From contig OX637404.1 in NCBI GenBank assembly GCA_951799425.1, forward strand, positions 23,742,045 through 23,806,044: a DNA stretch of 64,000 nucleotides, given 5' to 3'. The notes under the pieces were generated by a model. That model had not been told where the DNA came from, did not search any database, and saw nothing but the letters and a program-made list of their open reading frames with translations. The stretch comes from Ilex aquifolium. Lineage: Eukaryota > Streptophyta > Magnoliopsida > Aquifoliales > Aquifoliaceae. A program made the translations under genes and the position numbers. Positions 24,165 to 37,004 of this stretch are shown piece after piece. Positions within the stretch are counted from its first letter, which is position 1; each line of letters begins with the position of its first letter.

Positions 24165-26768
24165 ATGAACTATGGGCTCGTCAACTCCATCCATGCCGAC
24201 GGCGTAGATGTCCGGCCGATCTCAGACGACTACGACGACGGTGGCTTTAAGCATGCCCCAGGCGTCGAAGCCTACCTAGAATCATTCAAAACAGTCGGTT
24301 CCAGAACTGTAACCGAGCTCATACTGGAGTTCAAAAATTCACCCTCACCTGTTGACTGCCTTGTGTTTGATTCATTGCTTCCATGGGCTCTCGATGTTGC
24401 CAGAGAATTGGGGGTTTATGGAGCTGTGTTGCTGACCAATTCAGCTTCGGTATGTTCAATGTTCTGGCATATTCATCAGGGTCTTCTGGGTTTGCCGTTG
24501 AAGCCGGAAAACTTGCCGGTGGTATTTCCGGGCGTTCCTCCGCTTGGATTTTCCGATATGCCGAGTTTTCTTGCACGGCCTGAGGATAACTCTGCTTATC
24601 TGGCGACGATCATGGAGAAATTTGCATGTTTGGATCAGAATGATTGGGTGTTTGTGAACACTTTTGAGGAGTTGGAAAGTGAGGTACGATTCAGAATTAA
24701 TTCTTAAATTTTGTTCCATTTTTTAAAATGATTCATGATTTTTCAATTGTCTCAATTAGTCTTCTAACTATGAATTTTAATTTTGTATTAATTAAGTCCT
24801 CCATCTATTTCATGGGGCAACTTTTTTAGCTTGCAGTTAATTCTTGTAAACAAAAGACACCAATAATCGTTAGATGTGATTCAGGTCAACCTTGTTCTCT
24901 ATGTCTCAAATCAAAGTTGTAAAAAATAGTCGATAAAAACCTGAATATCGCATTAAAAAAAAAAAAACACCAAAAGGGGTTGAAGAAAGGACTTACCATA
25001 GTGGAGTTTTTTTGTGAGTGTATGGTAGTTTTGCAACTTTTTTAATGAGAATATCCTAGTTTCAAATTTGTTTATCAAATTACTATTATTTTGATAAAAA
25101 CGTAGTTAAAAAAACACGCTTTTATAATAAGGAACATTATTTAAGGTTTTACACTGACAGCGTATTTCATAAAAAAAAAAATGATATTTTGATAAATAAT
25201 TTTGAAACTACGATATTTTGGTAAAAACATTAGCAAAAAGATGATAGAAGGAGAATTCTTTGGAATATAATAGGTGTTGAGTTTCTTAAAAGAATATTAT
25301 GATATTACTGGGTAAATATGGGATTTTTCGGATTAGTCAAGACCACACAAGGGTACATATGCTTAGTGAAAGAGCAAATTATATTGATGTCCCTGAAGAT
25401 TTAGTGAAATTAAACTTCATTTCTCATGACTTTAGAGATTAAGGAAAGCTTTGGAAGGTTTAAGATCAATTTACAATCAACCTGACTCTGTCAGTTGGCC
25501 TTTACACTTAGTTTATTGATTTTTTTTTTTTTCAATTGTCCGGTTAAAAGCATGTCATACATATCAGAACTAGGGTATTCTCAATTCCTCATAATCGGAC
25601 CCCAAAAGATTGCCAAGATTAATCTATTTCAATTGATATCAACAAAACTCTGCCTAGTTTGGCTGGTCAAAATTGTAAGATTATGCAAGTAAAAATATTG
25701 AAAATATAAAGTAATTAAGATTTGAAGATAAGAAATACAATTCTCTCACAAGGTAGAATGTATTTTCTCTCAAAATTTGAGGGGCATCACTGTAATTAAC
25801 TCTTAATGAAAATTTTGGACTTTGGCACGATGGCCAGACATATACCATCATTTTGTACCATACAATTCTGGATTTTAGATTTTTATGTTGCTCTGATTTC
25901 ATGTTTTGTAGTAAGCTTGGTCGTGTGTTCGAAACCGAGGGCAATCATTTTTCACAAAATACTACCAAGTAATGGAGACTAAACAGTGTGTTTATTTGTT
26001 TATTTTTTTGTTACTTTGACTCATGAAAAGCTAGCAAAGGCCATGTCGGGACTCTGGCCGGTGGAGATGGTTGGTCCGGTGCTGCCATCAGCATACGTAG
26101 ACAGACAGATTGAGGGAGATACAGATTACGGAGGCAGTCTGTGGAAGCCAAATGGTGACCAATGCTTAAATTGGCTCGACACCAAGCCACCTAAATCAGT
26201 GATTTATGTCTCGTTTGGAAGCATGGCTCAAATTGCAGCCAAACAGGTGGTAGAAATCGCCCAGGCCTTGCAAAGGAGCAACAAATATTTCATATGGGTT
26301 GTAAGGGAGTCTGAAAATGATAAGTTGCCCATTGATTTTATAAGCTCCATAGACCAAATTGGGTTGGTTGTGGCATGGTGTAACCAGCTAGAGGTGCTGG
26401 CTCATGAAGCTGTGGGGTGTTTCATAACACATTGTGGATGGAACTCGACTTTGGAGGCGTTGAGCCTCGGTGTGCCAATGGTGGCAATGCCACAGTGGAG
26501 TGACCAGCCTGCTAATGCCAAGTTTGTGGAGGAAGTGTGGAGGGTGGGAGTGAGAGGGAAGAAGGATGAAGAAGGAATTGTGACAAGAGAAGAAGTAGAG
26601 AGATGCATTAGACTAGTTATGGAGGGAGAAAAAAGTGAGGAGATTTGGAGGAATGCCTCTAAATGGAAAGAAAATGCTAAGAGAGCTGTTAGTAAAGGAG
26701 GAAGCTCGGATAAGAACATCAATAAGTTTGTTGAAGTGCTGCTGAAGGGAAAGGGGAAGCAAACTTGA
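24165..26768 (+). CDS. UGT74-type UDP-glucosyltransferase, 5'-truncated, probable pseudogene
   Basis: Two exons (24165-24683, 26031-26768) with a 1347-bp GT-AG intron at the usual UGT74 position give 418 residues. From NSIHADG onward it follows the family: SDDYDDGGF near residue 25, then exon 2 with YVSFGSM. The complete 44-residue PSPG box starts at WCNQLEVLAHEAVGCF, includes THCGWNST and ends in DQ, the sugar-donor site; the final Gln fits UDP-glucose. The family transfers glucose to small acids and alcohols in the cytosol. Normal members are about 455-460 aa; the first ~45 residues are missing, including the PYPSQGH-type segment with the catalytic His. The ATG used here lies beside unrelated sequence. 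The rest of the frame is uninterrupted, so truncation may be recent. Confidence 0.75.
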
Positions 26769-26885
26769 TCATGGGTTCTGTTTGATGAAGGCCGTATGAT
26801 ACGAAGTTAAAATTGATCAAAATTAGAATCTATGTATAATATGTTTCATGTATATTTGACGGGGACTTGTTTGATATTGTTATTA

Positions 26886-27325
26886 TGGGTGATAATTTCT
26901 GACACAACACAAAAATACAATTCGAAATCGACACGAAATGAGCGAATTAGGGTAGGTCATTTATCGATACGAATCTGTATATGATATGATCAGTTAACAC
27001 GAATAATAAATAGGTTGAATCAATGTCAAACATAAACAATACAAAATTGACACGATTAACACGTTTAAGTAATATTATAAGAATAAAATGTCAATTTTTT
27101 ATTATATTTTATCAAGTTGTGATATAATTAATGTATAAAAAAATATATTTTTACTCATTTTTATTATTATATTTATTAAATTAGTTTTTGGTTTATAAAA
27201 AAAGTATGAGCATAAGTTCATGAGTTATACGATTAGTTAAACGGATTGGATTAGGACTAACCAATGTTCGAAATGAACTCTAAATGATCCGATACAAACA
27301 CAATCCGACATGACACAATTGCCAC
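26886..27325. mobile_element. hAT-type MITE, about 440 bp
   Basis: The ends GGGTGATAATT and AATTGCCAC are roughly inverted. The flanks TGTTATTA (26878-26885) and TGCTAATA (27326-27333) match at 6 of 8. The interior has 'gacacga'-type words common in such elements. Confidence 0.5.
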
Positions 27326-27333
27326 TGCTAATA

Positions 27334-28237
27334 CTATCCCTCTTTGTCCTAAACTAGCATGTTGTTCCAGTTATGCACTTGATCTCTAATTTTCATTTTT
27401 TTCATATAAGCTAATACTATTGGAGTTGGAAAATATTTTCTATGAGTTATACACACCAAATAACAATGTCAGGTAATGTGCACACCCGACGAGAATTTGT
27501 CAAAACATGACAAACACTTGTTTGTAGAATACATAAATATTGGGCCAACTCGGCCCACCAGTCAGTAGCCCATGTATCTGTGAGCCTGACCAACTAGTTC
27601 TGGACCGATATAGGTACAACAAGGCCTAAAAAATATTAATTTTTTGATTTAAATTAAAATAAACTTACACCATTTTTATTAGGCGTCATTACATTCATTA
27701 ATATTCATAGTCCACAAGTTGCATTATAAAAAACTTAAAAACAAAATAATAAAATCCTACACCCCTCTTAATAGTTAACAATCTTGGTCATATCCTAACC
27801 ATTTCCTAATCATGTAGTATTGGGAAAAAATTTATTATTCAGGATATTACTAATCATGTCTAACACGTGTCAAGATATTACTTAGAAACTTTGTTTGGAT
27901 TTAAGACAATTTTGATTTCCATTGTCCAACATACCCCTAGCATTTACATCTAATTAAAACATATTTAAAAACTACAAACTTCTAAATTTGAAAACCAAAA
28001 AATTCTAAATTTTAGAGTTTTTCTCTTTAAAACTCGTTCTTTTTAATCTATCTATATACATATTTATAAACGTAATAAAATGTAAACTAATTCTAATTCA
28101 AAATCCCTTAATTTTAGATCTTTCACACACACACACACAGAGTAACATTCAAAACAAAAAAATAGTAATAGTAAATATTAACATTTGGAAAAATTAACCA
28201 AAAAAGTAGTAACATTTAATATTAACATTTCAAAAAA
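27334..28237. other. intergenic, start of duplication unit 2
   Basis: No gene seen. From about 28055 it resembles 8245-8433. Confidence 0.5.
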
Positions 28238-28899
28238 GGGCAAATCGCAATTTGCTCCCTGAAAGATACACAAATTTTTAATTTGCACCCTCAAAGACTC
28301 AAATTCTCAATTTGTACCCCCAATGTGTCAAAAACGATACAATGTACACCAGTCTCAAACGTCCGTTCCCTTTGCCGTCTAAAAATACAACAAACGACTT
28401 GCACGTGAGTCTTATAGGGATTGAATTGTAAAAACAACCTCCACCATATTTTGGTGCCAAATCGATGTTGGCCTACCTTCTTCTTAATATAAGAGGCTAA
28501 CTGATCAGAGGTGGTCTGCTATGTAGGGGAAGACGACAAAGGAAAACTAGAAGGAAAAAGAGGAAGAAAAAGATAACAAATAAAGTTAAAAATGGAAGGG
28601 GTTTGCTACTATGGTTGAAGGGCAACAATGAAGGCCTCATGGACAGACCTAAACCCTGGGAGGAGGTTTAGGGCTTGCGATCATTATGCGGTATAACTTC
28701 ACATCCCATTAGAAATTTAGCAATAGACTTGCAATTGATGAAAGTAGATATGATCTGAATGATATTTTCACACACCCATTCTTCACACATTATGGATTAT
28801 GCTTATTCTCTTTTAGACGATTTAAAAAAAAAAAAATTTTGAATTTTCATTTCATTTTTTAGGGATTTTTTTCTGAAGTTTCTTTATATTTTCACAAAA

Positions 28900-29915
28900 A
28901 TCTTGTAATTTAAACAAAAATTTGTATTTTGCACATGTAGGAAGGTGGTCTCATTTTTTGCAAATTGTATTTGTTTTCCCCATTTGATTCCATGTTATCT
29001 CAATATTGCCCTAAACTCAATTGAATTTTTAAATAACATCCCTAGTTTAAACTGTGGGTCAACTATATCAGCCATAGCATTGAAATGTGGGTACTTTTCC
29101 CTTTGACGCCCTACTTCATCTAGGGCTGTTAATCAAGCCAAGCTTGAACATTTTTTTAGGCTCGTTTATGTGTAAATAGTCAAACGAGTCAGCTCGTTTA
29201 TGTGTAAATTAGGCTTGAATTCAGCTCGATTAACACCCCTAACTTCATCCTCGTCAGATAAGATTGTCCATTCCTGTTGCCTGAGTATTTTGATCCCTTT
29301 TTTGTTTGTTATTTTCAACCTTTTTATCCTTGTCACTTTCAACTCTTTTTCCCTACCAAACAAAGTTAGCATCACCATCAACTGCATTCTCATACAATTG
29401 TGAATTCTCCATATTATATTTACTATCATAAAAAGATTTAGACTCCGAAGACTCACCCTGTAAGTATTCTTCACTGTCAGAATCATCCTCATCAGAAGAA
29501 CTCTTAGATGCAACCCCATTACCACAATTTGAATCAACTTAACTAGGATTGAACATACCAGCCTTAATGTGTTCCACATATAGATCAACTACTGTCTTCC
29601 TATCTGCCCATTTCTCAAGTCCTGTGACATGCTGATCATTTTCCAATAGTCTCCACCCCTTATTAACTCTATGATAATCTCACAGTTTCCCACTCCAACA
29701 TCTTTCAGCATGTTGTCCAACTCTATCAAAAATATTTGGTCAACATGACACAACTCAAAGTGGTTCAATCTCCCACCAGCGTAGAATTTGCCACCATAAT
29801 CCTCAAATTTACCACTATGATGCATTCTTATCGTAAAATAACTTGTGCTAGCTTCTACATAAACAAATACCAACACATACAAAAAAATCATTTGAATATA
29901 CAACACCAGTTTCAT
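28900..29915 (-). pseudogene. decayed MuDR-type transposase N-terminus, unit-2 copy
   Basis: Homologous to 9046-9960. The N-terminal PB1-like part (from 29915) starts with an extra hydrophobic stretch, then gives FTIRMHHSGKFED and GGRLNHFELCHVDQ. The frame is lost near 29589 and fragments continue in other frames, with extra DNA near 29110-29260. No catalytic domain. Confidence 0.7.
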
Positions 29916-30102
29916 GATTTAACCACACTTGAATATAAAAATCAACCCACACTAATCCCACAGCCTATTGCTGACAAAACAAATGAAACCCTTTGTTTAA
30001 AAAAAATACCAGAACACAATCCATTTGGAAAAAAAAACGAAGAATAAAACACCAAAAACGATAAAGGTGCAATGTAAACAAAAAATCACAGCCCCACAAA
30101 AG

Positions 30103-31260
30103 CAGGGGCGGATTTAGTATGGGGGCAGTGGGGGCAGCTGCCCCCACTGAAATTTTAAAAAATTTTGGGATTCAAGTGTAATTTTAAAAATTTCAAGAAT
30201 TTTTTAAACTTGCCCCCACTGAAATTTTCTTAAAGTATAGGGTATATTAATATAATTTTCAAACTATTAAAAGTCAATTTTGGCAGCTCCAGCTCCTGCT
30301 CCTCCTCATTTTTCATCACGTGTTTTTTTTTTTTTTCCCGTAAGTCATCTTCGTCTTCTTCGTAGTCAGTCCAACTTCCAGTCCAGCCCTCTTCTTTCTT
30401 TTATTTAAATTTCTTTGTTAGTTTCTTTGGTGTATTCATTAACTAATCAGCTAAAGAGAGGTAAATCATCCAACGAATCAGCCCATTTTCTTTGTGGATT
30501 CAATCGTTGTGCAAATCAAATTTGAAGAAACCCTAGAAGATTATGTTGAAGTCAAGGAGAGAGAAAATTCATTAACCAAATTTTTTTATAGTAGTATTAG
30601 CACTAATCTAAAATCAGATTTTTTATATTAAAAAATTAGTTTAGTTCTTGTAGAATTGATGGTTGTTTGGTGTATCATTTATGGACTTATATAGGTTTTC
30701 TTTGCTTCGTCTTGGGTCACCACTCAACTATTTTAAATTTTTGTTGAAGTCTCCAGTGCAGATTTACTATCTGAAATTCTTGGTTATTGCAATTTTTCTT
30801 CCCTATGAAATTGTTTTAATTGATTTCTTGAAATTCTAGTTTGGATTATATTTTAGATTTGTGGATTATATTTTGATTATGTGTAGTCCATTATTGGATG
30901 TTCGAGAGTTGGGAGCTCCTTTTGTACAGAATCTTGAATACTAAAAAATACTTTTGATGTGAAATTTTTTTGTTACCTTTTTTTGTACATCACTCATATA
31001 CATGAGTTGCGCCTCTAAATGACATTTTTTTAATGTAACTATGCTTGTAAACAGTTTATCAAGAATACATATTTTGATGAAAACAATGTTACAATTATAC
31101 TTTTTTTTTTTTATTTGAAAAAAAAAATAAAAAAAAAGTTACAAAGTTTTTAAATTTCAATGGGGCAACCTAAATTCTTAAATTTCAAAATTACAATTAT
31201 ATTTTGAAATTTAAGAATTTAGATTGTCCCCACTGAGACAAAATCCTGGCTCCGCCCCTG
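30103..31260. mobile_element. non-autonomous hAT element, 1158 bp
   Basis: Inverted ends CAGGGGCGGATTTAG and CTGGCTCCGCCCCTG, with a perfect 8-bp duplication CACAAAAG (30095-30102, 31261-31268). Subterminal 'tgcccccactgaaatttt' words repeat at both ends. There is no transposase. It sits inside the Mutator-like element and is absent from unit 1. Confidence 0.85.
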
Positions 31261-31659
31261 CACAAAAGGACAAAGAATAAAGTAATCAAATGATAACCCC
31301 CAGCAAACATTAAATCCTAGGCCCACACAAACACAAAGATATACTATGAATTTGAAAACAACCAAATAAAAAACAAAAAAAAAAAAGCACAAGCACATGC
31401 ACATGCACATGCACACCATAAAATTGGAACCATCCTATTGCAAACAAAAAAAAACCCTGACCATAAATTGGAGCATCCTGTCCAGGGGTATATCACTATT
31501 TTATTCCCTCACAACCCAAGACATTTTGTCGATCTTCAAGGTTTGCAGTATCGATTGTGTTACACAGACAATGTCAAAGATTAAGCTTCAACAATCTTCA
31601 TCTCGATTCTTCATCTCTGAGAATGAAAATGGTTTTATCAGTCGAGTAGTTATCATATG

Positions 31660-32980
31660 TAGGGGCGGCCCAACATTAACGAGGCCCTACGCGAAATGTT
31701 AAAACGAGGCCCAATAAATATATACTTGGGTAATATATTAAATAATAACATTGACCAATTTTTATTTTTATTTTTGCCTTTCCACATATAATAACTATTA
31801 ATGACATTATTTACACTAGTCAAAAAATAATGGAGGTATTTAAAAAAGAATCTATCGTTTTTTGTATTATTATATTGGTGTTACCACACAGAGTTTCTAT
31901 ATGCGAAGATTCTTAAGACTTCTAATCCTAAAAATAAATTAAATTATAAAATAAGTTATGTTTTTAAAAAAAATCAAGGATAAGACTATATTTTTTCAAA
32001 AATTTTAAAAAGTATTATTTCAAAAGCATTTTAAAAAAGTAGTATGATTTATATTTTAAGAGATTATATCTGATTGTTTAAAGGATTATTAGAAATTTAA
32101 AACCAATAGAACATGTGGGCCCACATTTCCTTGTGGGTCATGTGAGGTAGAAATCTCTTATGCTCTGTTTGGTAGGAATGATAGAAAATAGGAATGATGA
32201 ATAGTAGAAGGGGTACACTTTCTATCCTTCAAGGAAGAAAAGTAGGAATGATTCATTTTCCTTCATTTGTGTTTGGTTGGATGGATGGAAAATAAAAATG
32301 GTTATTTTTTTTTTTTTTTTTGTGCTAGCTAAGATTAAGGGTGACAATCGAGTCGTGTTGTGTCAGATTCGTGTTGAGTCATTACGAGTTTGTGTCGAAC
32401 ATTAGTCAAATCTAACTCAACTCATTTAACTAATTGTGTCGTGTCGAGTTGTGAGTTGACCTGTTTATTTTTTTATTAATTTTTTATAATTTTATAATTT
32501 TTAATTTTTAAATTTATTTTCAAAATTTTAAAATATATATATATATAAAAATACATATTTTATTATTGTATTTTTATATGAAATTAATGTATATATAATA
32601 TATGTATATATTAAAATATATATAGACAAATAAGATACATCTCAACACAAATAATTAACTTTTCATCCACTTTCCTTCCGATTTTGGAGGGATTGATTTT
32701 GGTGAATTAGAAGGAAAGTTAATCAATCCACTTTTCCATCCTTCCTACTTTCCTTCCTTACCAAACATGATATTTTATCTATCCCTTCCACTTTCCATTC
32801 TTCCATTTTTTCATCATACCAAACGGAGCATTAGTCTCAATTCTTTAATATGGGTTGTGACTTCATTGGGCTATTTGCGTTCGAACCATCTCATTGAAAA
32901 AAGCCTTTAACTTAAAGATTTTGGGGCCCCCAATATTGGAGCCATCTAAGTGGCCTAGGGCTAGGCTTAAGCCGGCCCTG
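31660..32980. mobile_element. hAT element with GGGGCGGCCC ends, 1321 bp
   Basis: The ends TAGGGGCGGCCC and AAGCCGGCCCTG are inverted. The flanks ATCATATG (31652-31659) and ATCATGTG (32981-32988) match at 7 of 8. Relatives lacking a right end occur at 10206-11166 and 33990-35880. There is no transposase; a Tourist MITE is nested inside. Confidence 0.75.
32161..32830. mobile_element. Tourist-type MITE, 670 bp
   Basis: Inverted ends TGCTCTGTTTGGTA and TACCAAACGGAGCA, with TTA duplicated on each side (32158-32160, 32831-32833), the PIF/Harbinger target. An extra 'gtcgtgttgtgtc' block near 32340-32460 may be a further insertion. Confidence 0.75.
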
Positions 32981-33335
32981 ATCATGTGCTAAGCACATGA
33001 TAGGGGTGGAAGGTGTTTTTACAATTCAATCCCTGCAAGACTCATGTGCAAGTCATGTGTTGTGTTTTCAAACGGCAAAGCGAATGGACGTTTGGGACTA
33101 GTGCACATTGTATCGTTTTTGCCACATTAGGGGTGCAAATTGTGAATTTGAGTCTTTGAGGATGAAAATTAAAAATTTGTGTCTTTCAAGAGGGAAATTG
33201 TGATTAGCCATTCAGAAAATAGTAACATTCAAAAAAAAAAAAAAATAGTAATATTAAATATTAACATAAATCAATGACATTAGATAGTGATACGAAATAG
33301 TAACATGAACACAGGGCATCCCTTGATATTAAATA

Positions 33336-33983
33336 TCTATATAATAAAGTAGCTTACAATTCAAATCTCAAAAGATAAACAAAATAATTTTTGCTTTTCG
33401 CGGTTCAGATCGTTTTAAATTTTACTTTAAAGTTAATCTAACGGCTAATATTAACACCCTAAATTTAATAGGAAAAATAGTCCCCTAAGGGTGTGTTTGG
33501 AGTGACTTTTTAAAAGTACTTCTAAAAATTATTTCTCATAAGTACTTTAAAAAAAAAAAAATTGTTTGAAACCGCCACACTACTATCTCTATCACCACCA
33601 CCACCGTCGCCGCTGTCGTCGCCGCCGCCGCCACCACCACCGCTGCAGCCGTCGCTGCCACCGCCGTCGCCGCCACCACCGTTGTAGCCACTACCACCAC
33701 CACCGTCGCCCCCACCTCCTCTGCCACCACCACCGCCGCCGTCGCCGCCACCGATGCCATCGCCGCCACCGCCGCCACCACCGCCGCCGCCGCTATCACG
33801 GTCATTGCCACCCACCACAACCATCACTATCTCCTACCACCACCTCTCACCCCATTACAACCGATGCTTAAATTCATTTATCTATCCTCTATGTTTGTGA
33901 TTTGATTTTGAATATGAATACAAATATGTTTATTGTTTACCATTTTTTATTACTCTGTGTCTTCAGGCACAGGCAATAACTAA
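33336..33983 (+). mobile_element. non-autonomous Helitron, 648 bp
   Basis: Starts TCTATATAATAAAG after an A and ends CTAA before a T. A hairpin (33955-33972, CTGTGTCTTCAGGCACAG) lies 11 bases before the end. It has the same terminal signatures as Helitrons A-C near the window start. The middle is a CCN trinucleotide repeat. Confidence 0.8.
33586..33830. repeat. CCN (Pro/Gly-type) trinucleotide repeat
   Basis: About 245 bases of imperfect CCA/CCG/TCG triplets. It opens all frames on both strands into low-complexity His/Arg, Gly or Ala/Val runs. These are not credited as proteins. Confidence 0.85.
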
Positions 33984-33989
33984 TATATA

Positions 33990-34686
33990 TATATATATGG
34001 GCGGCCCCATATTAACAGGGGTCCTAGGCGAAAGGTTTAAACAAGACCCATTAATATATACTTGAGTAGTATATTATTTATGACATTGACCAATTTTATT
34101 ATATTTTTTTGCCTTTTAAGATTCAAATATATTAACCAAGTTTTCATATTGAAATTTGTTAACATACAATTTCAATAAAGAATATAACTACTCTCTTCAT
34201 TTTTTATATAACAAAATTGACCGTAGATTTTATCAGTTTATTATTAGAAATACTTTTCTCCAAGTAGAATAAACTCTAAATGACATTATACACACTATTC
34301 AATAAATAATTGAGGTAATTAAAAAAGAATTTAATCGTTTTATATATAATTATATTGGTGCTCCCATTTAGAGCTTCTACATATGAAGTTTCTTAAGACT
34401 TCTAATTCTAAACAAAAATTAAACTATAAAATAAGTCATGTTTTAAAAAAAATTTCAAGGTTAAGATCATATTTTTTCAAAACTTTCATTACATAAAGAA
34501 TTTAATTTTTCAAAACTAAATTAAGAGTCAAAAATATTTTATCTATTTTTAATACTCTAAACCTATATTGAATAAAAGGAATAGTATCATCTATATTTTA
34601 AAAAAAAATCAGCTGATAATGTTTTTTTTAGTGCTCCATTAGATCATTTAACAATTATTTGCATTTTATGTGTGTGTGCGTGCGCG
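33990..34686. mobile_element. hAT remnant, unit-2 counterpart of 10206-11166
   Basis: Begins GGGCGGCCCCATATTAACAG, like the left end of the 31660-32980 element. It continues after 35757 and after 37004, being split by two later insertions. The right end is missing. Confidence 0.5.
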
Positions 34687-35757
34687 TGAGGGATGTCAAT
34701 GGACCGGGGCGGGGCGGGGGATGTAGTCTTCACCCCTATACTCGCTTTGAAAATTTCCGTCCACCCCCGGTCTATCCCCACTAACGGGGAAAATTTTAAT
34801 CCCCGTCCCCGCCGCGCGGGTAAATTCTGATTCCCACCCCCGCCTCCGCTACCCGTTTCCCCGCCTTGTTTTTTCTCCAGTAGGAGACTCAATTTTCAAG
34901 CAACAAACCAAATCCAAAAGCAAAAATCAAGCAACAAACTAGATCCAAAGTAATAATCAAGATAATATCATAGTCATATGCAATAACCAGATCTGAAACA
35001 ATAACGAAGAGCAAAATACAAAAAAAAATGAAGTTATCAGAAGCCAAATATGTAAAAGATGCCACCTTCAAATATGTTTGGATGTAATCAAAATAGACCA
35101 CATATATGGATTCCACCTTCAAATATGTGGATTTTTCGCTGGAGAAGGCGAACTCAAGTTGTTGCAGACATCGGAGGTGAGGGGTTTTCACTGCAGAAGA
35201 CATGGTGACATCACTGGCGGCGATTACTAGTGGCTTTGGAGGGCTGGGTTTGGGAGAGAGATAAAGAGAAATATGGTGGTGCTGGGTTGCGGTACTGATG
35301 GAGACAGGGGAAAACAGGGAGAGGCGCATGAGGGAGGGTTGAAAGTTGAAACAGAAGAGGGTAGGTGGGGGCTGCTTAGGGTAAGAAAAGAAGAAACCAA
35401 AAGAAAATAAAAGAATAGAAACAAAAAAAGAAGTGGAAAGTGGGTGGGGCCGGTCAGGTGAGGGAGAGACAGATACGTAAAAAAGAAAAGAAAAAGAAAA
35501 GGAAGAGGGGTCCACGCTTGAAAATGACATTTATTATATAAATTATATGTATATTTAACGGGTTTACGGGGACAGGGACGCGGACGGGGACGGGCGGGGC
35601 GGGGATGAGTGTCAGTCCATCCCCACCTCCATCCCTGTATGGGTTTATACGAGTATTTTCGTATACGTCCACCGTCCAATACGTATAGTCTATCTCCGGT
35701 CCAAACGGAACGGATTTGGACGAATACTCGTTTTTCCCCGGTTCACTGACATCCCTA
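34687..35757. mobile_element. non-autonomous hAT element with GC-rich ends, first copy
   Basis: Unit 1 has the empty site (near 10890). The terminal AGGGATGTCA and TGACATCCCT are inverted. The flanks CGTGCGCG and CGCGCGAG match at 6 of 8. About 150-200 bp at each end are rich in CCCCGT and GGGGACGGG words, close to those of the next element, but the interior (about 34880-35530) is unrelated to it. One minus-strand frame (35530-34889) opens through the interior but is not recognisable. Confidence 0.75.
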
Positions 35758-35884
35758 CGCGCGAGAGAGAGGGAGTACGTGTGTCTTAGCTATTAAGAAA
35801 TAATATCTCACTATTTGAGGGATTATTAGAATCAATGGAGCAGTTTCTGGGCCCACATTTCCTTATGGGTCATTGTGTTGTAGG

Positions 35885-37004
35885 TAGGAATGTCAGTAGA
35901 CCGAAGCGGGGGCGGGGGGTATAGTCTCCATCCCCGTACCCGCTTAAAAAACCTTCGTCCATCCCCGGTCCACCCCCGTTAGCGGGTATAATTTTCATCC
36001 TCATTCCCGTCCGCGGGTAAATTTCTAATCCCCGTCCCCCTCCCCGTCCCCGTCCCCGCTTCCCCCGTACCCGTCCAAGCCCAAGCCCAAGCCTAAGCCC
36101 AAGTTCAAGCCAACATAATACAAAATTCTAAATAAATCCAATATTTTAAATAATCCAACAACATTCTAAATAATTTAACATAATCTTACACAACATAATA
36201 TAGCATAAAATATTCCAACAGTCATGACAATACAATACTCCTCCCCCCTCCTACTCTCTCCTATTCTCTCTCTTTTTGAGCAGTCATAAGAGAGAATAGT
36301 AAGCTCTGCTAAACAAATTTCCCCTTGATTTGTGACAGCACAATACATTGTGCAGATTATCAATATCACCAGACACCAGCCAGTATTAGGTTCATATGCA
36401 ACTTCCAGGCCAGCAATACTAAATGTTGTTTCAGTTTACAGCAAGTGCTAAATGTTGCACATTCCAATACACAGCATGAAAATTTTGAAATTGCTAAAAG
36501 AAACTAAATATCATGGTGAGTAAACTTGGTAGTTGTCACTAAACCATGATAAAACCACACACTATTCTGTACACAAATCTAAAAAGTAAGAGAATGTGTT
36601 TCAGGGGCTCACGATGGTGTGTAGATAGGTCCTCCAGCCTCAAGAAATGAACTTGTTTGATAGAATTGTCCCAGTTTAACTCAAGACAAAAACCAACACA
36701 TCTTAAAAGGTGAGAACACAGATAATGGTTTAAGACCACTACACTTCATAGTGGTGATTAACTTTACAGACAATAGCGTTGGATATATATATATATATAT
36801 TTAACGGGTATAACGGGGACGGGACGGGGCGGGGGCGGGGGCGGGGCGGGGGTAAGGGTAAGTCCATCTCCGCCTCCATTCCTGCACGGATTTATACGGG
36901 TATCCCCGTATACGTCCACCGTCCAATACGTATAGTCTATCCCCAGTCCAAACGGAGCGGGTTTGAACGAATACCTGTTTTCCCCCGGTCCACTGCCATC
37001 CCTA
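35885..37004. mobile_element. non-autonomous hAT element with GC-rich ends, second copy
   Basis: Perfect 8-bp duplication GTTGTAGG on both sides (35877-35884, 37005-37012). The ends TAGGAATGTCAGTAGACCG and CGGTCCACTGCCATCCCTA are inverted. The subterminal blocks match those of 34687-35757; the interior (about 36100-36770) is different DNA of unknown origin. Confidence 0.85.

Larger units (their letters stand above)
28238..33210 (-). mobile_element. Mutator-like element with long terminal inverted repeats, about 5 kb
   Basis: The left 220 bp (from GGGCAAATCGCAATTT) reappear inverted at the right end (33210 leftward), about 85-90% alike by eye. The flanks TTCAAAAAA (28229-28237) and TTCAGAAAA (33211-33219) match at 8 of 9, the Mutator duplication length. 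It carries a decayed MuDR-type frame on the minus strand and has been entered by two hAT elements and a Tourist MITE. Without them it would be about 2.5 kb. Confidence 0.8.

Noticed and set aside
33522..33871. Gly-, Ala/Val- and His/Arg-rich ORFs on both strands
   Set aside because: All come from one CCN triplet repeat that leaves every frame open.
34889..35530. 213-aa minus-strand ORF with hydrophobic stretches
   Set aside because: It is low-complexity Ser/Phe-rich, spans non-autonomous transposon filler and has no recognisable domain. It could be a captured fragment but is not supported as a gene.
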